From Neptunicella marina (lineage in GTDB: Bacteria; Pseudomonadota; Gammaproteobacteria; Enterobacterales; Alteromonadaceae), in the NCBI RefSeq assembly GCF_014270035.1, contig NZ_JACNEP010000007.1:225223-289222 (forward strand): a DNA stretch of 64,000 nt, in the 5' to 3' direction. Shown one piece after another: positions 25,407 through 35,425 of the stretch. The notes under the pieces were generated by a model. It saw only the letters and a list, made by a program, of their open reading frames with translations, made no database searches and was not told where the DNA came from. Positions within the stretch are counted from its first letter, which is position 1; every line of letters begins with the position of its first letter. A program made the position numbers and the translations under genes.

Positions 25407-26286
25407 ACTCTATCTCGAAGACCATTTCCCGTCACCGGTTAAACATACCTGGATTGAATTCAGACGTAATCACGTTTCTATCATTGGCCTGTGGATCTTC
25501 CTGTTTTTTGTTGCTGTTATTGTATTTGCACCGGGTATCGCACCATTTAGCCCAACAGAGCAAAATACCGATGTAATTTTGCTGCAACCGGCATGGGATA
25601 ATAGCGGCACCATAGTGCATTTGTTTGGTACCGATAGTTTGGGACGTGATGTCTTATCACGGGTAATACATGGTAGCCGTGTTACATTTGGTATCAGTAT
25701 CTTAATTGTTTTAATTGCTATGTTAGTTGGATTTAGCCTTGGGGCATTTGCTGGCATGGGACATGGTCTGCGTGCCAGTGTATTAAATCACTTACTTGAT
25801 GCAATTATGGTTATTCCGACACTTATTATCGCCATTATCATAGTGGCAATATTTGGCACCGGCTTAACCAGCTGTATGTGGGCTATTACCTTGTCCATGA
25901 TCCCAAAATTCATCCATCTGACCCGGGATTTAGTGCGTAACGCCTGTCACATGGAATACGTAACGGCAGCCCGATTAGACGGTGCCAGTAATACCCGTAT
26001 TTTATTTGATTCAATCTTGCCAAATATGATTGAACCATTGGTCGTCAATGGCACATTTGCACTATCTGTCGCGATACTTGAATTAAGTGCCCTGGGCTTT
26101 TTAAATCTGGGTGCACAAGCTCCCACAGCCGAATTGGGCGCTATGCTATCCGATGGTCTGGAAGTGGCTTATATTGCCCCATGGAATATTGCCCTGCCCG
26201 GAGCAGCAATCCTGCTCATGCTGATTGCAGTCAATTTAGTCGGCGACGGCTTACGTACCGCATTAAGAAACAGGTTGCAGCAATAA
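25393..26286 (+). CDS. sapC: Sap ABC transporter permease SapC
   Basis: This 297-residue DppC-type permease has an N-terminal tail and first helix (VSIIGLWIFLFFVAVIVFAPGIAPF), the conserved HLFGTDSLGRDVLSRVIHGSR segment, and the EAA loop YVTAARLDGASNTRILFDSILPNMIEPLVV. It forms the heterodimeric channel with SapB. Its first 14 bases overlap sapB, and its TAA shares one base with the sapD ATG (TAATG). The C-terminal helix ends in GDGLRTALRNRLQQ, typical of this subfamily. Confidence 0.9.
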   Translation: MGQSKLYLEDHFPSPVKHTWIEFRRNHVSIIGLWIFLFFVAVIVFAPGIAPFSPTEQNTDVILLQPAWDNSGTIVHLFGTDSLGRDVLSRVIHGSRVTFGISILIVLIAMLVGFSLGAFAGMGHGLRASVLNHLLDAIMVIPTLIIAIIIVAIFGTGLTSCMWAITLSMIPKFIHLTRDLVRNACHMEYVTAARLDGASNTRILFDSILPNMIEPLVVNGTFALSVAILELSALGFLNLGAQAPTAELGAMLSDGLEVAYIAPWNIALPGAAILLMLIAVNLVGDGLRTALRNRLQQ

Positions 26287-27281
26287 TGTTTTTACTCGAT
26301 GTGAAAAACCTGACACTGGAAATTGAAACCACCAATGGCTGGGTAAAGGCATTGGATAAAGTTAACATCAGCCTTAAGCGCGGTGAAATCAGTGCATTAG
26401 TTGGTGAGTCTGGCTCAGGTAAAAGCTTAATAGTAAGAACTATTGTTGGCGCGTTACCTGAGCGCTGGAAGATAACGGCAGACAGAATGACCTGGAAAGG
26501 ACAAGATCTATTATCCATGTCGGAAAAAGCCCGCCGAAAACTAACCCGTGATGAAATGTCGGTCTTTTTCCAAAATGCGCCCGATGCCTTTGATCCCACA
26601 GCGACACTAGGTGAACAATTGCGTGAAAGCGTGCCGGATAAGATGCTCGACAAAGGTTTTTTCTGGCAACGAAAACAACAACGCGACGCTCTAATTATCA
26701 AATACCTACACAAAGTGGGTATCAAAAATCATCGTCAATGTATGCAAGCGTACCCGCATCAGGTAGCAGATGATGTGTGCCAGAAAGTCATGCTCGCCAG
26801 CGCTCTGGTGAGCAAGCCTGAACTTCTCATCGCTGACGATCCCACAATGGGCATGGAAATAACCAATAAAGTACAAATACTGCGGTTATTAACCCGTTTA
26901 AATCAGACTCAGAATTTGAGTATTTTATTTATTAGCCACGATTTACTGGCAATTGGCAATATGGCCACTGATATGACAGTTCTTTATTGTGGACAAACAG
27001 TAGAAAGTGGAAAAATGGCGCAACTTCGCAATAAACCACTGCATCCCTATACTCAGGCCCTATTAAACAGCGCTCCCAGCTTTCGTAAAGATTTGCCCCC
27101 AAAAGCGCCACTATCATCATTATCAGGCACTATCCCTACCCTGCAACATCTGCCAATAGGTTGTCGACTGGGGCCACGTTGCCCAAGGGCTCAGAAAGAG
27201 TGTGTCAAAACACCTTCCCCAAAAAAATTGCAAAATCGCAGTTACAGTTGCCATTTTCCGTTAAACCGGAGCATTGAATGA
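26286..27281 (+). CDS. sapD: Sap ABC transporter ATP-binding protein SapD
   Basis: This 331-residue ATPase has Walker A GESGSGKS, but the signature region reads HQVADDVCQKVMLASAL (E. coli SapD is similarly degenerate) and Walker B is LLIADDPTMGME, with Asp where the catalytic Glu normally sits. The C-terminal Cys-containing oligopeptide domain (PIGCRLGPRCPRAQKECV) is present. The frame opens earlier, but ATG 26286 overlaps the sapC stop and yields the family start MFLLDVKNLTLEI. It overlaps sapF by 4 bp. Together with canonical SapF it would make an asymmetric ATPase pair. Confidence 0.9.
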   Translation: MFLLDVKNLTLEIETTNGWVKALDKVNISLKRGEISALVGESGSGKSLIVRTIVGALPERWKITADRMTWKGQDLLSMSEKARRKLTRDEMSVFFQNAPDAFDPTATLGEQLRESVPDKMLDKGFFWQRKQQRDALIIKYLHKVGIKNHRQCMQAYPHQVADDVCQKVMLASALVSKPELLIADDPTMGMEITNKVQILRLLTRLNQTQNLSILFISHDLLAIGNMATDMTVLYCGQTVESGKMAQLRNKPLHPYTQALLNSAPSFRKDLPPKAPLSSLSGTIPTLQHLPIGCRLGPRCPRAQKECVKTPSPKKLQNRSYSCHFPLNRSIE

Positions 27282-28057
27282 GTTCATTACTCGAAGTTAA
27301 AGATCTGAGTTACTGTGCCAAATCCCGGGGAACACTGTTTAAACGGGAACAGAGTTTTAAGCTTGAGCCAATTAATTTCGAGCTGCAATCTGGCGAAACG
27401 ATGGCCATTATTGGCGACAATGGTTCCGGTAAATCCACTGTTGCGAAATTACTGGTAGGTGCAGCAATGCCTGATAGTGGCAGTATCATCTTAAATGGTG
27501 AAACCATGCAACCGGGCAATATAAAACAACGTTGTTTAAAAATTCGTATGGTGTTTCAACATAGCCAAAGTTCACTCAATCCAGGTTTAACCTTAGGGGC
27601 ACTTTTGGATGAACCGTTGAAGCTCAATACTGAATACGACGGTTATGAGCGTCGTCGCATAATCGAAGAAACATTAGTGAAAGTTGGCTTAATGGCTGAA
27701 CACGCCCATTTCTATGCACATATGCTCTCAGAAGGTCAAAAGCAGCGTGTCGCGGTAGCCCGGGCGCTTATTCTCAATCCTGAAGTTATTGTTGCAGATG
27801 AGCCGTTTGCAGCCCTGGATCCGTCGGTACGCTCACAAACAGTAAATCTGCTGGTAAAATTGCAGCAAGACTTAGGCGTAGGTTTTATTTTTATTTCTCA
27901 CAATTTAGGAATAGTGCGCCATATTAGCGATCGAATCCTGGTGATGCGTCATGGGAAAGTGATTGAAGCCGGAAAAACAGATGTGATTTTTAACTGGCCA
28001 AAACATGACTACACCAAGAAATTGATTTATGCCTACCAATCCCTAAGTAAACGTTAA
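27278..28057 (+). CDS. sapF: Sap ABC transporter ATP-binding protein SapF
   Basis: This 259-residue ATPase has a complete set of ABC motifs: Walker A GDNGSGKST, Q-loop MVFQHSQSSLNPGL, signature LSEGQKQRV, Walker B VIVADEPFAALD and H-loop FISHNLGIV. It is the canonical partner of the degenerate SapD and supplies the second half of each ATP site. It is the last gene of the sap operon. A perfect bidirectional terminator (28092-28118) separates it from convergent ppiD. Confidence 0.92.
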   Translation: MSSLLEVKDLSYCAKSRGTLFKREQSFKLEPINFELQSGETMAIIGDNGSGKSTVAKLLVGAAMPDSGSIILNGETMQPGNIKQRCLKIRMVFQHSQSSLNPGLTLGALLDEPLKLNTEYDGYERRRIIEETLVKVGLMAEHAHFYAHMLSEGQKQRVAVARALILNPEVIVADEPFAALDPSVRSQTVNLLVKLQQDLGVGFIFISHNLGIVRHISDRILVMRHGKVIEAGKTDVIFNWPKHDYTKKLIYAYQSLSKR

Positions 28058-28091
28058 TTTAACGACAAAAATTTGAGAATATACACTCATT

Positions 28092-28118
28092 AAAAAAGGC
28101 GCCAGTGGCGCCTTTTTT
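28092..28118. terminator. bidirectional terminator between sapF and ppiD
   Basis: AAAAAA, GGCGCC, loop AGT, GGCGCC, TTTTTT: symmetrical, works on both strands of this convergent junction. Confidence 0.92.
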
Positions 28119-28133
28119 AAACGGTTAACCTTT

Positions 28134-30026
28134 CTATAGCGTAGAGAAAACCTCTATCTCAGCCTGATTTTTTAAGGCTTCAACAAATGCCCCCATAGCT
28201 TGCTGTGACTTCATTGATTCCAGACGTTGAGAAATGCCGGCAATCTGATCTGCTGGCGTTTCTGCAGCACTGTTAATGGCCTGTACTTCCACTAATGCAG
28301 CGTTATTACCAGAGACTTCCACTGCCGCGAGATTTTCACCGGTTTTAGCCGACATTTTAAATGCTTGTTGGCTAATGGCTGGAGCAATCTGACTGCCATA
28401 ACGCGGTAACGCTTTCTGCTCTTGCCATTCAACAGACTTTTCACCCAGCTTAGCAGTAATATCTTCACCATTTTGCAACGCAGCAACCAGCTCCTGAGTC
28501 CAGGTTAGTGCAGCTTGTTGTTCTTTTTCGGCTTTCAGTGTTTCCGTAATTTGCACAGAAACTTCTTCAAGTGAGCGGGTTCTTACAGGCTGATGCTCAT
28601 GCATACGGAACACAACAACATGGTTGTCACCCACTTCCTGAACTTCACTGTTTACGCCCTGATAAATGATTTCATCTGTGAAAACAGCGTTCAATACAGC
28701 AGGCTGATTAAACAACTCAGGAGCGGCATTACGGTCAAACAATTCTGTGGTTTGAATTTTCTTCCCGGCAACGCTGGCAACCTCATCCAGATTATCCGGA
28801 ACTTCAAACGCGACTTCAGCCATACGCTGCTGGAGAGAATACAGTTCAGTTACCGCTTTATCATGCTTAACTTTCGCAACAACATCATCACGAATATCAG
28901 CCAACGGCGTGGTAACCTGCTTCTTACTGTCAATTAATTTAATAATGTGAAAACCAAAACTACTTTTAACCACATCAGATAGCTGGCCTTTTTCATTCAT
29001 AGCAAAGGCTGCATCTTCAAATGCCGGATCCATTTCACCTTTTTTAAACCATGCCAGTTCACCGCCATCTTCTGCACTGGCGATATCCGCCGAGTTCTCC
29101 TGAGCCAGAGTAGCAAAATCTGCACCTTGCTTAATCTGGTTTAAGATGTCCTCAGCTTTAGTTTTTGCCGCGGCTTCATCATCACCAAAATCAATCAGGA
29201 TATGTGCAACTTTGCGCTCTCCTTCAGTTTGGTAAGCCGTTAAGTTGTCCTGATAATACTGATTAACTTCATCATCGCTAACATCAATACTGTCAAGTAA
29301 ATCATCAATTTTCAGTTCTACATAATCCAGAGATACTTTTTCCTGAGTATCGTATTGAGTCACGTGTGACTGGTAATACTGGTTAACCTCTTCATCAGAA
29401 ACACTTACCTCATCAGCAAACGATTTGCCTTCCACCAAAAGATAACGAATATCGCGAGTTTGCTGCTGAAGTTTTAGTACCTGTTCAGCTTCAGATGGCA
29501 AGGCAAAGTTACTTCCAAGCAACGCCTGAACCACTTGCTGACGAGTCATATCCACACGCATATAATCGCGGAAAGAGCTAGGTTGATAACCAGCCTGACG
29601 CAAAATAGCCAGATAAGTGTCATTGTTGAATTTTCCATCCAGCTGAAATTCGCGCATATTGACGATTTTTTGTTTGATTTGTTCGTCACTAACGCGTAAT
29701 CCTAATTTTTCTGCTGTTTGCTCAAATAAGGTTTCAGCAATTAAGCGGTCTAAAACAGATTGTTTGATTTGTTTTAGATAACCAGAGTCTGAGGCTAAAT
29801 CAGCGAACGCATCACCATATTGGGATTCCAATCTCGCACGTTCATTTTGATAAGCACGCTCAAACGTCGCTGCACCAATATCGGTTCCGTTAACAGTAGC
29901 GACAGGTTGCTCAGCTTTGGTGTTTAGGTAGCTACCAACACCGGCCAATGCGAAAGTGATACATACAAATCCCAATATCGCCTTTGCCCAAAAGCCCTGC
30001 GATCCTTCTCGAATTTTTTCTAACAT
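28134..30026 (-). CDS. ppiD: peptidyl-prolyl isomerase-like chaperone PpiD
   Basis: This 630-residue periplasmic chaperone is anchored by one N-terminal helix (AKAILGFVCITFALAGVGSYL). A SurA-like N-terminal chaperone domain follows, then a parvulin domain at about 265-365 (VAHILIDFGDDEAAAK ... GGELAWFKKGEMDPAFEDAAF ... SSFGFHIIKL), and a C-terminal half resembling a second inactive parvulin module. It assists outer-membrane and secreted proteins leaving the Sec translocon. Its place behind hupB and lon is conserved in gammaproteobacteria. Confidence 0.95.
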   Translation of the reverse strand: MLEKIREGSQGFWAKAILGFVCITFALAGVGSYLNTKAEQPVATVNGTDIGAATFERAYQNERARLESQYGDAFADLASDSGYLKQIKQSVLDRLIAETLFEQTAEKLGLRVSDEQIKQKIVNMREFQLDGKFNNDTYLAILRQAGYQPSSFRDYMRVDMTRQQVVQALLGSNFALPSEAEQVLKLQQQTRDIRYLLVEGKSFADEVSVSDEEVNQYYQSHVTQYDTQEKVSLDYVELKIDDLLDSIDVSDDEVNQYYQDNLTAYQTEGERKVAHILIDFGDDEAAAKTKAEDILNQIKQGADFATLAQENSADIASAEDGGELAWFKKGEMDPAFEDAAFAMNEKGQLSDVVKSSFGFHIIKLIDSKKQVTTPLADIRDDVVAKVKHDKAVTELYSLQQRMAEVAFEVPDNLDEVASVAGKKIQTTELFDRNAAPELFNQPAVLNAVFTDEIIYQGVNSEVQEVGDNHVVVFRMHEHQPVRTRSLEEVSVQITETLKAEKEQQAALTWTQELVAALQNGEDITAKLGEKSVEWQEQKALPRYGSQIAPAISQQAFKMSAKTGENLAAVEVSGNNAALVEVQAINSAAETPADQIAGISQRLESMKSQQAMGAFVEALKNQAEIEVFSTL

Positions 30027-30238
30027 GGTGTTTTTCGAACTCCAATTTAATTTTTCTCGTTATCGGAAATTCGATGACGAAATTCCAGACGCCGGATTAT
30101 AACGCAATTATCCCCTGGTAAAAAAGCATCTAACCGGCATTTTCACCTAGTAAACGCACCTCTTTGAACTCTGAATTTTTAAATTTGAGATAAAACCACG
30201 ATGAAAGGAAAAAACAGATGGGGAGAGGTACAGATAAC

Positions 30239-30269
30239 AAAAAGGCGATGAATAAATCATCGCCTTTTT
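30239..30269. terminator. terminator after hupB
   Basis: A 13-bp stem AAAAAGGCGATGA / TCATCGCCTTTTT with loop ATAAA, 19 bases after the hupB stop. Confidence 0.9.
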
Positions 30270-30287
30270 ACAGAACTAACAATCGAC

Positions 30288-30560
30288 TTAGTTACAAGCG
30301 TCTTTCAGTGCTTTACCAGCTTTGAAAGAAGGAACTTTAGCAGCTGCGATTTGAATGGTTGCACCCGTTTGTGGGTTACGACCGGTGCGAGCAGCACGCT
30401 CACGAACAGAGAAAGTACCAAAGCCTACCAATGCAACTTGATCACCAGCTTTCAAAGCTTCAGTAACAGCGTCTGTTAGCGCGTCTAGAGCACGGCCAGC
30501 TGACGCTTTAGAAATATCTGCACCTGCGGCAATTTTGTCGATTAATTGAGACTTGTTCAC
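30288..30560 (-). CDS. hupB: DNA-binding protein HU-beta
   Basis: This 90-residue histone-like nucleoid protein shows the full HU pattern: [18 protein letters not shown], the beta-arm [24 protein letters not shown] with the DNA-intercalating proline region, and the end [15 protein letters not shown]. The start codon is GTG, preceded by AGGGGATG 6 or 7 bases upstream. It lies between lon and ppiD, the usual order. The 234 bp between it and lon contain no other gene. Confidence 0.97.
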   Translation of the reverse strand: MNKSQLIDKIAAGADISKASAGRALDALTDAVTEALKAGDQVALVGFGTFSVRERAARTGRNPQTGATIQIAAAKVPSFKAGKALKDACN

Positions 30561-30794
30561 AATATCATCCCCTTCAATTGTTATTATATTGTTTGGTTAA
30601 CTCAACCAGCATTAAAATTTGTTGTTTTCCACATCGGAGTGATTACTCTGAAATGTTCAAACAGATTTGCTTTCAATGAATCACCGCTATCCCTTTTGCG
30701 ATAAGGCCTGTGGCGAAACTGAGTCTAAGGCTACCACAACTTTTGTCTGAGTGAAGCCCTAAATTCAAAAAAAATTAAAAAAACAGCAGAAAAA

Positions 30795-33161
30795 TTACTT
30801 TTTCTTGCGCGAAACCGTAACTGGCTTGAATTTTTCCGGCTGTTCCTGCAGAGCAATGGACAGAACATCGTCAATCCATTGTACTGCATGAATATCCAAA
30901 TCCTGTTTAACGTTGTCCGGGATCTCTTCCAGATCACGCTCATTTTCCTTAGGAATGATCACCGTTGTTATCCCGCCACGATGAGCCGCTAACAGTTTTT
31001 CTTTCAAACCACCAATAGCAAGTACTTCACCACGCAAGGTAATTTCACCTGTCATTGCCACATCACAACGAACCGGATTTCCCGTTAGCGAAGATACCAG
31101 AGCGGTACACATTGCGATCCCCGCACTCGGACCGTCTTTAGGGGTCGCGCCTTCAGGTACATGGACGTGAATATCGCGCTTTTCGTAGAAATCTTCGTTA
31201 ATTCGTAGTGTTTCAGAACGTCCCCGCACCACTGTCATGGCGGTTTTAATTGACTCCTGCATCACATCGCCCAGTGAACCGGTAAAAGTGGTTTTACCTT
31301 TGCCCGGCACGGATGTGGTTTCAATCGTCAGTAAATCCCCGCCGACTTGTGTCCAAGCCAAACCGGTAACCTGACCAATCTGGTTATTTTTGTCTGCTTT
31401 GCCATAGTCAAAGCGTTGCACACCAAGATATTCAGATAGATTGTCCTGAGTAACGGTGACGGCTTTGGTGGCTTTATTAAGCAGAATATTCTTTACGGCT
31501 TTACGACAGATCTTAGAAATTTCTCTTTCCAGGCTACGTACACCAGCTTCTCTGGTGTAATAACGTATGATGCCAACAATTGCCGATTCCTCAATTGTTA
31601 GTTCACCTTTTTTCAGACCATTGCGCGACATTTGTTTTTCAATGAGATGACGCGTTGCAATGTTAAGTTTTTCATCTTCGGTATAGCCGGATAAACGAAT
31701 GACTTCCATACGGTCCAATAACGGACCAGGAATGTTCATGCTGTTTGACGTTGCAACAAACATCACATCGGATAAGTCATAATCCACTTCCAGATAATGA
31801 TCACTAAAAGTACTGTTTTGTTCCGGATCGAGTACTTCAAGTAATGCAGACGCAGGATCACCGCGCATATCAGACGAAATTTTATCGATCTCATCTAACA
31901 AAAACAGCGGATTTTTCACCTCAACCTTAGCCATTTTCTGGATCAACTTGCCCGGCATCGAGCCTATGTAAGTGCGGCGATGACCACGAATTTCCGCTTC
32001 ATCACGCACTCCACCTAACGCCATACGCACATATTTGCGACCGGTTGCTTTCGCAATGGATTGTCCTAAGCTGGTTTTACCCACACCTGGAGGTCCAACT
32101 AAGCACAGAATTGGGCCTTTAAGTTTTTTAACACGTTGCTGTACTGCTAAATATTCCAGAATACGTTCTTTAACTTTCTCAAGACCATAGTGATCTTCAT
32201 TTAATACATTTTCGGCAACCACTAAATCGCGTTTAACTTTACTACGTTTATGCCAGGGCACGGTTACCAGCCAGTCAATGTAGCTACGCACCACTGTCGC
32301 TTCGGCAGACATAGGCGACATCATTTTTAACTTGTGCAGCTCAGACGATGCTTTTTGTTTTGCATCCGCCGTCATTTTGGCGTCTTCAATCTTTTTGGCT
32401 AGTGCTTCAAATTCATCAGGTGCGTCATCAATTTCACCTAACTCTTTTTGAATCGCTTTCATTTGTTCGTTGAGATAGTACTCACGTTGACTGCGTTCCA
32501 TTTGCTTTTTAACTCGCGAGCGAATTTTCTTTTCCACTTGCAGCAAATCGATTTCACTTTCCATCAACGCCATCAAATACTCCAGACGCTCATGCACATC
32601 CAGAATTTCCAGCACTTTTTGTTTTTCCGCCAACTTCAGCGACATGTGCGCTGCCATGGTATCGGCTAACCTTGCAGCCTCTTCAATACCATTTAATGAA
32701 GTCAAAACTTCAGGTGGGATCTTCTTGTTAAGTTTTATGTAACCTTCAAATTGTGAAATCGCAGAACGAACTAACACTTCCTGTTCGGCCTCACCTATTT
32801 CGTCATCTGGCGTGGTATTAATCTCACCAATAAAATATTCTTCAGTTTGCAAATAAGTCTGAACCTGACCACGCAGATTACCCTCAACTAACACCTTTAC
32901 TGTGCCATCGGGCAATTTTAACAACTGTAGTATGGTGGCAATGGTGCCCACTTTATACAAATCATCCACTGCGGGTTCATCGACAGAGGCGTCTTTTTGC
33001 GCTACTAAAAATATTTGTTTGTCATTTTCCATTGCTGCTTCTAAGCAGCGAATTGATTTTTCCCGGCCAACAAATAAAGGGATCACCATGTGCGGATAAA
33101 CCACAACATCACGTAATGCTAATACCGGAATTTCCAGACGATCCGAACTCACTTCTGTCAT
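30795..33161 (-). CDS. lon: ATP-dependent protease Lon
   Basis: This 788-residue protease degrades misfolded and regulatory proteins. The N-terminal substrate domain begins [21 protein letters not shown]. The AAA+ module has Walker [10 protein letters not shown] and Walker [11 protein letters not shown]. The C-terminal protease domain has the catalytic serine in [13 protein letters not shown] (about residue 680) and the lysine in [14 protein letters not shown] (about 725). Its promoter has a sigma-32 heat-shock match (33204-33234). The length is as in E. coli (784). Confidence 0.97.
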   Translation of the reverse strand: MTEVSSDRLEIPVLALRDVVVYPHMVIPLFVGREKSIRCLEAAMENDKQIFLVAQKDASVDEPAVDDLYKVGTIATILQLLKLPDGTVKVLVEGNLRGQVQTYLQTEEYFIGEINTTPDDEIGEAEQEVLVRSAISQFEGYIKLNKKIPPEVLTSLNGIEEAARLADTMAAHMSLKLAEKQKVLEILDVHERLEYLMALMESEIDLLQVEKKIRSRVKKQMERSQREYYLNEQMKAIQKELGEIDDAPDEFEALAKKIEDAKMTADAKQKASSELHKLKMMSPMSAEATVVRSYIDWLVTVPWHKRSKVKRDLVVAENVLNEDHYGLEKVKERILEYLAVQQRVKKLKGPILCLVGPPGVGKTSLGQSIAKATGRKYVRMALGGVRDEAEIRGHRRTYIGSMPGKLIQKMAKVEVKNPLFLLDEIDKISSDMRGDPASALLEVLDPEQNSTFSDHYLEVDYDLSDVMFVATSNSMNIPGPLLDRMEVIRLSGYTEDEKLNIATRHLIEKQMSRNGLKKGELTIEESAIVGIIRYYTREAGVRSLEREISKICRKAVKNILLNKATKAVTVTQDNLSEYLGVQRFDYGKADKNNQIGQVTGLAWTQVGGDLLTIETTSVPGKGKTTFTGSLGDVMQESIKTAMTVVRGRSETLRINEDFYEKRDIHVHVPEGATPKDGPSAGIAMCTALVSSLTGNPVRCDVAMTGEITLRGEVLAIGGLKEKLLAAHRGGITTVIIPKENERDLEEIPDNVKQDLDIHAVQWIDDVLSIALQEQPEKFKPVTVSRKKK

Positions 33162-33203
33162 ATTAATTCTCTTTTACTATCTCTGGCCTCAAAACATTGC
33201 TAA

Positions 33204-33234
33204 CTATATGGGGATCCCTGTTGGCAAGTTCAAT
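33204..33234 (-). promoter_or_regulatory. sigma-32 heat-shock promoter of lon
   Basis: On the minus strand ATTGAA (-35) is followed by a 15-bp spacer and CCCCATATAG (-10), closely matching CTTGAA-N13-15-CCCCATNT. It lies about 43 bp before the lon ATG. E. coli lon uses an almost identical -10. Confidence 0.82.
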
Positions 33235-33317
33235 TGGTTTTTAATCTATTTAATTTGAATGAGTGTCGCAAATTGTGAAGCGGCTTTCCATGCCTTTATC
33301 GGCCAAATTCACCAATA

Positions 33318-33342
33318 AAAAAGGCCCTTTAAGGGCCTTTTT
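33318..33342. terminator. terminator after clpX
   Basis: Perfect 25-bp palindrome: five As, GGCCC, TTTAA centre, GGGCC, five Ts, 8 bases after the clpX stop. Confidence 0.9.
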
Positions 33343-33349
33343 AAAATGT

Positions 33350-34630
33350 TTATTCTGAAGCGGCTTTTTTCTCTTGCTCACTTTCATATATTAGAATTGG
33401 TTTCGACTCCCCGCGAATAGCAGACTCATCAATCACGACTTTACTGACGTTTTCCAGTGATGGAAGTTCATACATAGTATCCAGTAACACCGCCTCTACA
33501 ATGGAGCGCAATCCACGCGCCCCGGTTTTACGTTTCATGGCTTTGGCTGCTATGGCGTGCAGTGCATCTTCACGGAATTCCAACTCAACATCTTCCATCG
33601 AGAACAATGCACCATACTGCTTGGTTAGTGCATTTTTAGGTTCCTGGAGAATCTGAATTAACGCGTCTTCACTGAGCTCTTCCAAGGTGGCGACAACCGG
33701 TAAACGCCCGATAAATTCGGGAATCAAACCGTATTTAACCAAATCTTCCGGTTCAACCTTCTGGAACAATTTCGACAAAGTGTCTTTATTGTTTTTGCTT
33801 TTAACTTCAGCTCCAAATCCGATACCACTGCCGGTTAAGGCGCGTTGTTCAATGACTTTATCCAATCCAGCAAATGCACCACCACAAATAAACAGAATCT
33901 TGGAGGTATCTACCTGCAAAAACTCCTGCTGTGGATGTTTACGACCACCTTGTGGTGGTACTGATGCAATGGTGCCTTCTATCAGTTTCAATAGTGCTTG
34001 TTGAACACCTTCACCGGATACATCACGAGTAATTGATGGGTTATCAGATTTACGTGAAATTTTGTCGATTTCATCGATATACACGATACCACGCTGGGCT
34101 TTTTCAACGTCGTAATCACATTTCTGTAATAACTTCTGAATAATGTTCTCAACGTCTTCCCCCACATAACCCGCTTCAGTCAATGTGGTTGCATCGGCCA
34201 TCGTAAACGGCACGTCCAGTAAGCGCGCTAACGTTTCTGCCAGTAATGTTTTACCACTACCAGTTGGACCAATTAATAGAATGTTACTTTTACCTAGCTC
34301 AACACCTTCATGTACATCGCCATTACGTAAACGCTTGTAATGGTTATATACCGCAACGGACAGAACTTTTTTTGCGTGTTCCTGACCGATAACGTAATCA
34401 TCCAGGTGATGGTGAATTTCTTGCGGCTTGGGCAAAGAATCCGCTGCCTTTTTATTCGGCGCGATTTCTTTTATCTCTTCACGAATGATGTCGTTACATA
34501 ACTCAACACATTCGTCACATATAAATACGGATGGGCCGGCAATCAGTTTTCTGACTTCGTGCTGACTTTTGCCACAAAAAGAGCAATACAGTAATTTATT
34601 ATCACTGTCGTTGTTGTGGTCGTCACTCAT
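33350..34630 (-). CDS. clpX: ATP-dependent Clp protease ATP-binding subunit ClpX
   Basis: This 426-residue AAA+ unfoldase has an N-terminal zinc-binding domain with four cysteines (CSFCGKSQ ... ICDECVELC), Walker A GPTGSGKT, Walker [12 protein letters not shown], the pore-loop stretch [11 protein letters not shown], and the IGF loop ([10 protein letters not shown]) that docks ClpP. It feeds substrates to ClpP, encoded 78 bp upstream on the same strand. The order tig-clpP-clpX-lon is the classic gammaproteobacterial one. Confidence 0.97.
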   Translation of the reverse strand: MSDDHNNDSDNKLLYCSFCGKSQHEVRKLIAGPSVFICDECVELCNDIIREEIKEIAPNKKAADSLPKPQEIHHHLDDYVIGQEHAKKVLSVAVYNHYKRLRNGDVHEGVELGKSNILLIGPTGSGKTLLAETLARLLDVPFTMADATTLTEAGYVGEDVENIIQKLLQKCDYDVEKAQRGIVYIDEIDKISRKSDNPSITRDVSGEGVQQALLKLIEGTIASVPPQGGRKHPQQEFLQVDTSKILFICGGAFAGLDKVIEQRALTGSGIGFGAEVKSKNNKDTLSKLFQKVEPEDLVKYGLIPEFIGRLPVVATLEELSEDALIQILQEPKNALTKQYGALFSMEDVELEFREDALHAIAAKAMKRKTGARGLRSIVEAVLLDTMYELPSLENVSKVVIDESAIRGESKPILIYESEQEKKAASE

Positions 34631-34708
34631 TAAACCTACCTCTGTTTTCGGACCTAAAACCTGCCCTTAACCCAAACAGGAAAAGGGCGAGGGTACTTTC
34701 AGTTTAGT

Positions 34709-35329
34709 CTATTTATCTAATCTGCTCGTTAAAACACTATCAACTAAACCATATTTCACTGCTTCTTCAGCATTCATAAAGTTGTCACGGTCTGTATCTC
34801 GCGCAACAACATCGTAATCCTGTCCAGTATGACCGGCGATCAGACGATTTAGTTTATCTTTAATGTATAAAATTTCTTTGGCGTGAATTTCAAAGTCAGA
34901 AGCCTGCCCCTGAAAACCACCCAGTGGTTGATGGATCATAACGCGTGCATTAGGTAAACAATAACGCTTACCTTTTTCACCACCGGATAATAAAAACGCG
35001 CCCATACTGGCAGCCTGACCCACACAAACCGTGCTTACATTAGGTTTGATGAAATTCATGGTGTCGTAAATAGCCATACCTGCAGTAACAGACCCTCCAG
35101 GCGAGTTTATATAAAGGAAAATATCCTGATCCGGATTCTCTGATTCCAGAAATAACATCTGTGCGACTATCAGATTGGCCATATGGTCCTCAACCTGACC
35201 GACCAGAAAAATAACACGCTCTTTTAATAAACGTGAATAGATATCATAAGAACGTTCACCCTTGGCGGTTTGTTCAACAACCATAGGGACCAGCGCATCT
35301 TGAATGTCGAAATTTTTATTTTGCATCAT
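34709..35329 (-). CDS. clpP: ATP-dependent Clp protease proteolytic subunit
   Basis: This serine protease of about 206 residues assembles into two heptameric rings. Catalytic residues are in GQAASMGAF (Ser), MIHQPLGG (His) and RDTDRDNFM (Asp). The N-terminal [23 protein letters not shown] is near-invariant. The frame opens at a TTG (35341), but the ATG at 35329 (or the adjacent one at 35326) is a better start; none has a strong ribosome site. A terminator for tig lies in the 84-bp gap to tig, so clpP probably has its own promoter. Confidence 0.95.
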   Translation of the reverse strand: MMQNKNFDIQDALVPMVVEQTAKGERSYDIYSRLLKERVIFLVGQVEDHMANLIVAQMLFLESENPDQDIFLYINSPGGSVTAGMAIYDTMNFIKPNVSTVCVGQAASMGAFLLSGGEKGKRYCLPNARVMIHQPLGGFQGQASDFEIHAKEILYIKDKLNRLIAGHTGQDYDVVARDTDRDNFMNAEEAVKYGLVDSVLTSRLDK

Positions 35330-35352
35330 AATAGTGATCAATTTTCCATATA

Positions 35353-35384
35353 TAAAAAAAATGCCCGGTAAGCACCGAGCATTT
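35353..35384 (-). terminator. terminator after tig
   Basis: On the minus strand a hairpin with arms AATGCTCGGT and ACCGGGCATT (one G-T pair) and a short GCTT loop region is followed by eight Ts. It separates tig from clpP. Confidence 0.8.
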
Positions 35385-35425
35385 AATCAGTTGCTGACTG
35401 GTTAAGTCAACGAACAAGCAAGATT

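Noticed and set aside
35330..35341. TTG start for clpP extending it by four codons
   Set aside because: It places the GGAAAA ribosome-site candidate directly against the start, and the extension MITI is not part of the ClpP family N-terminus.
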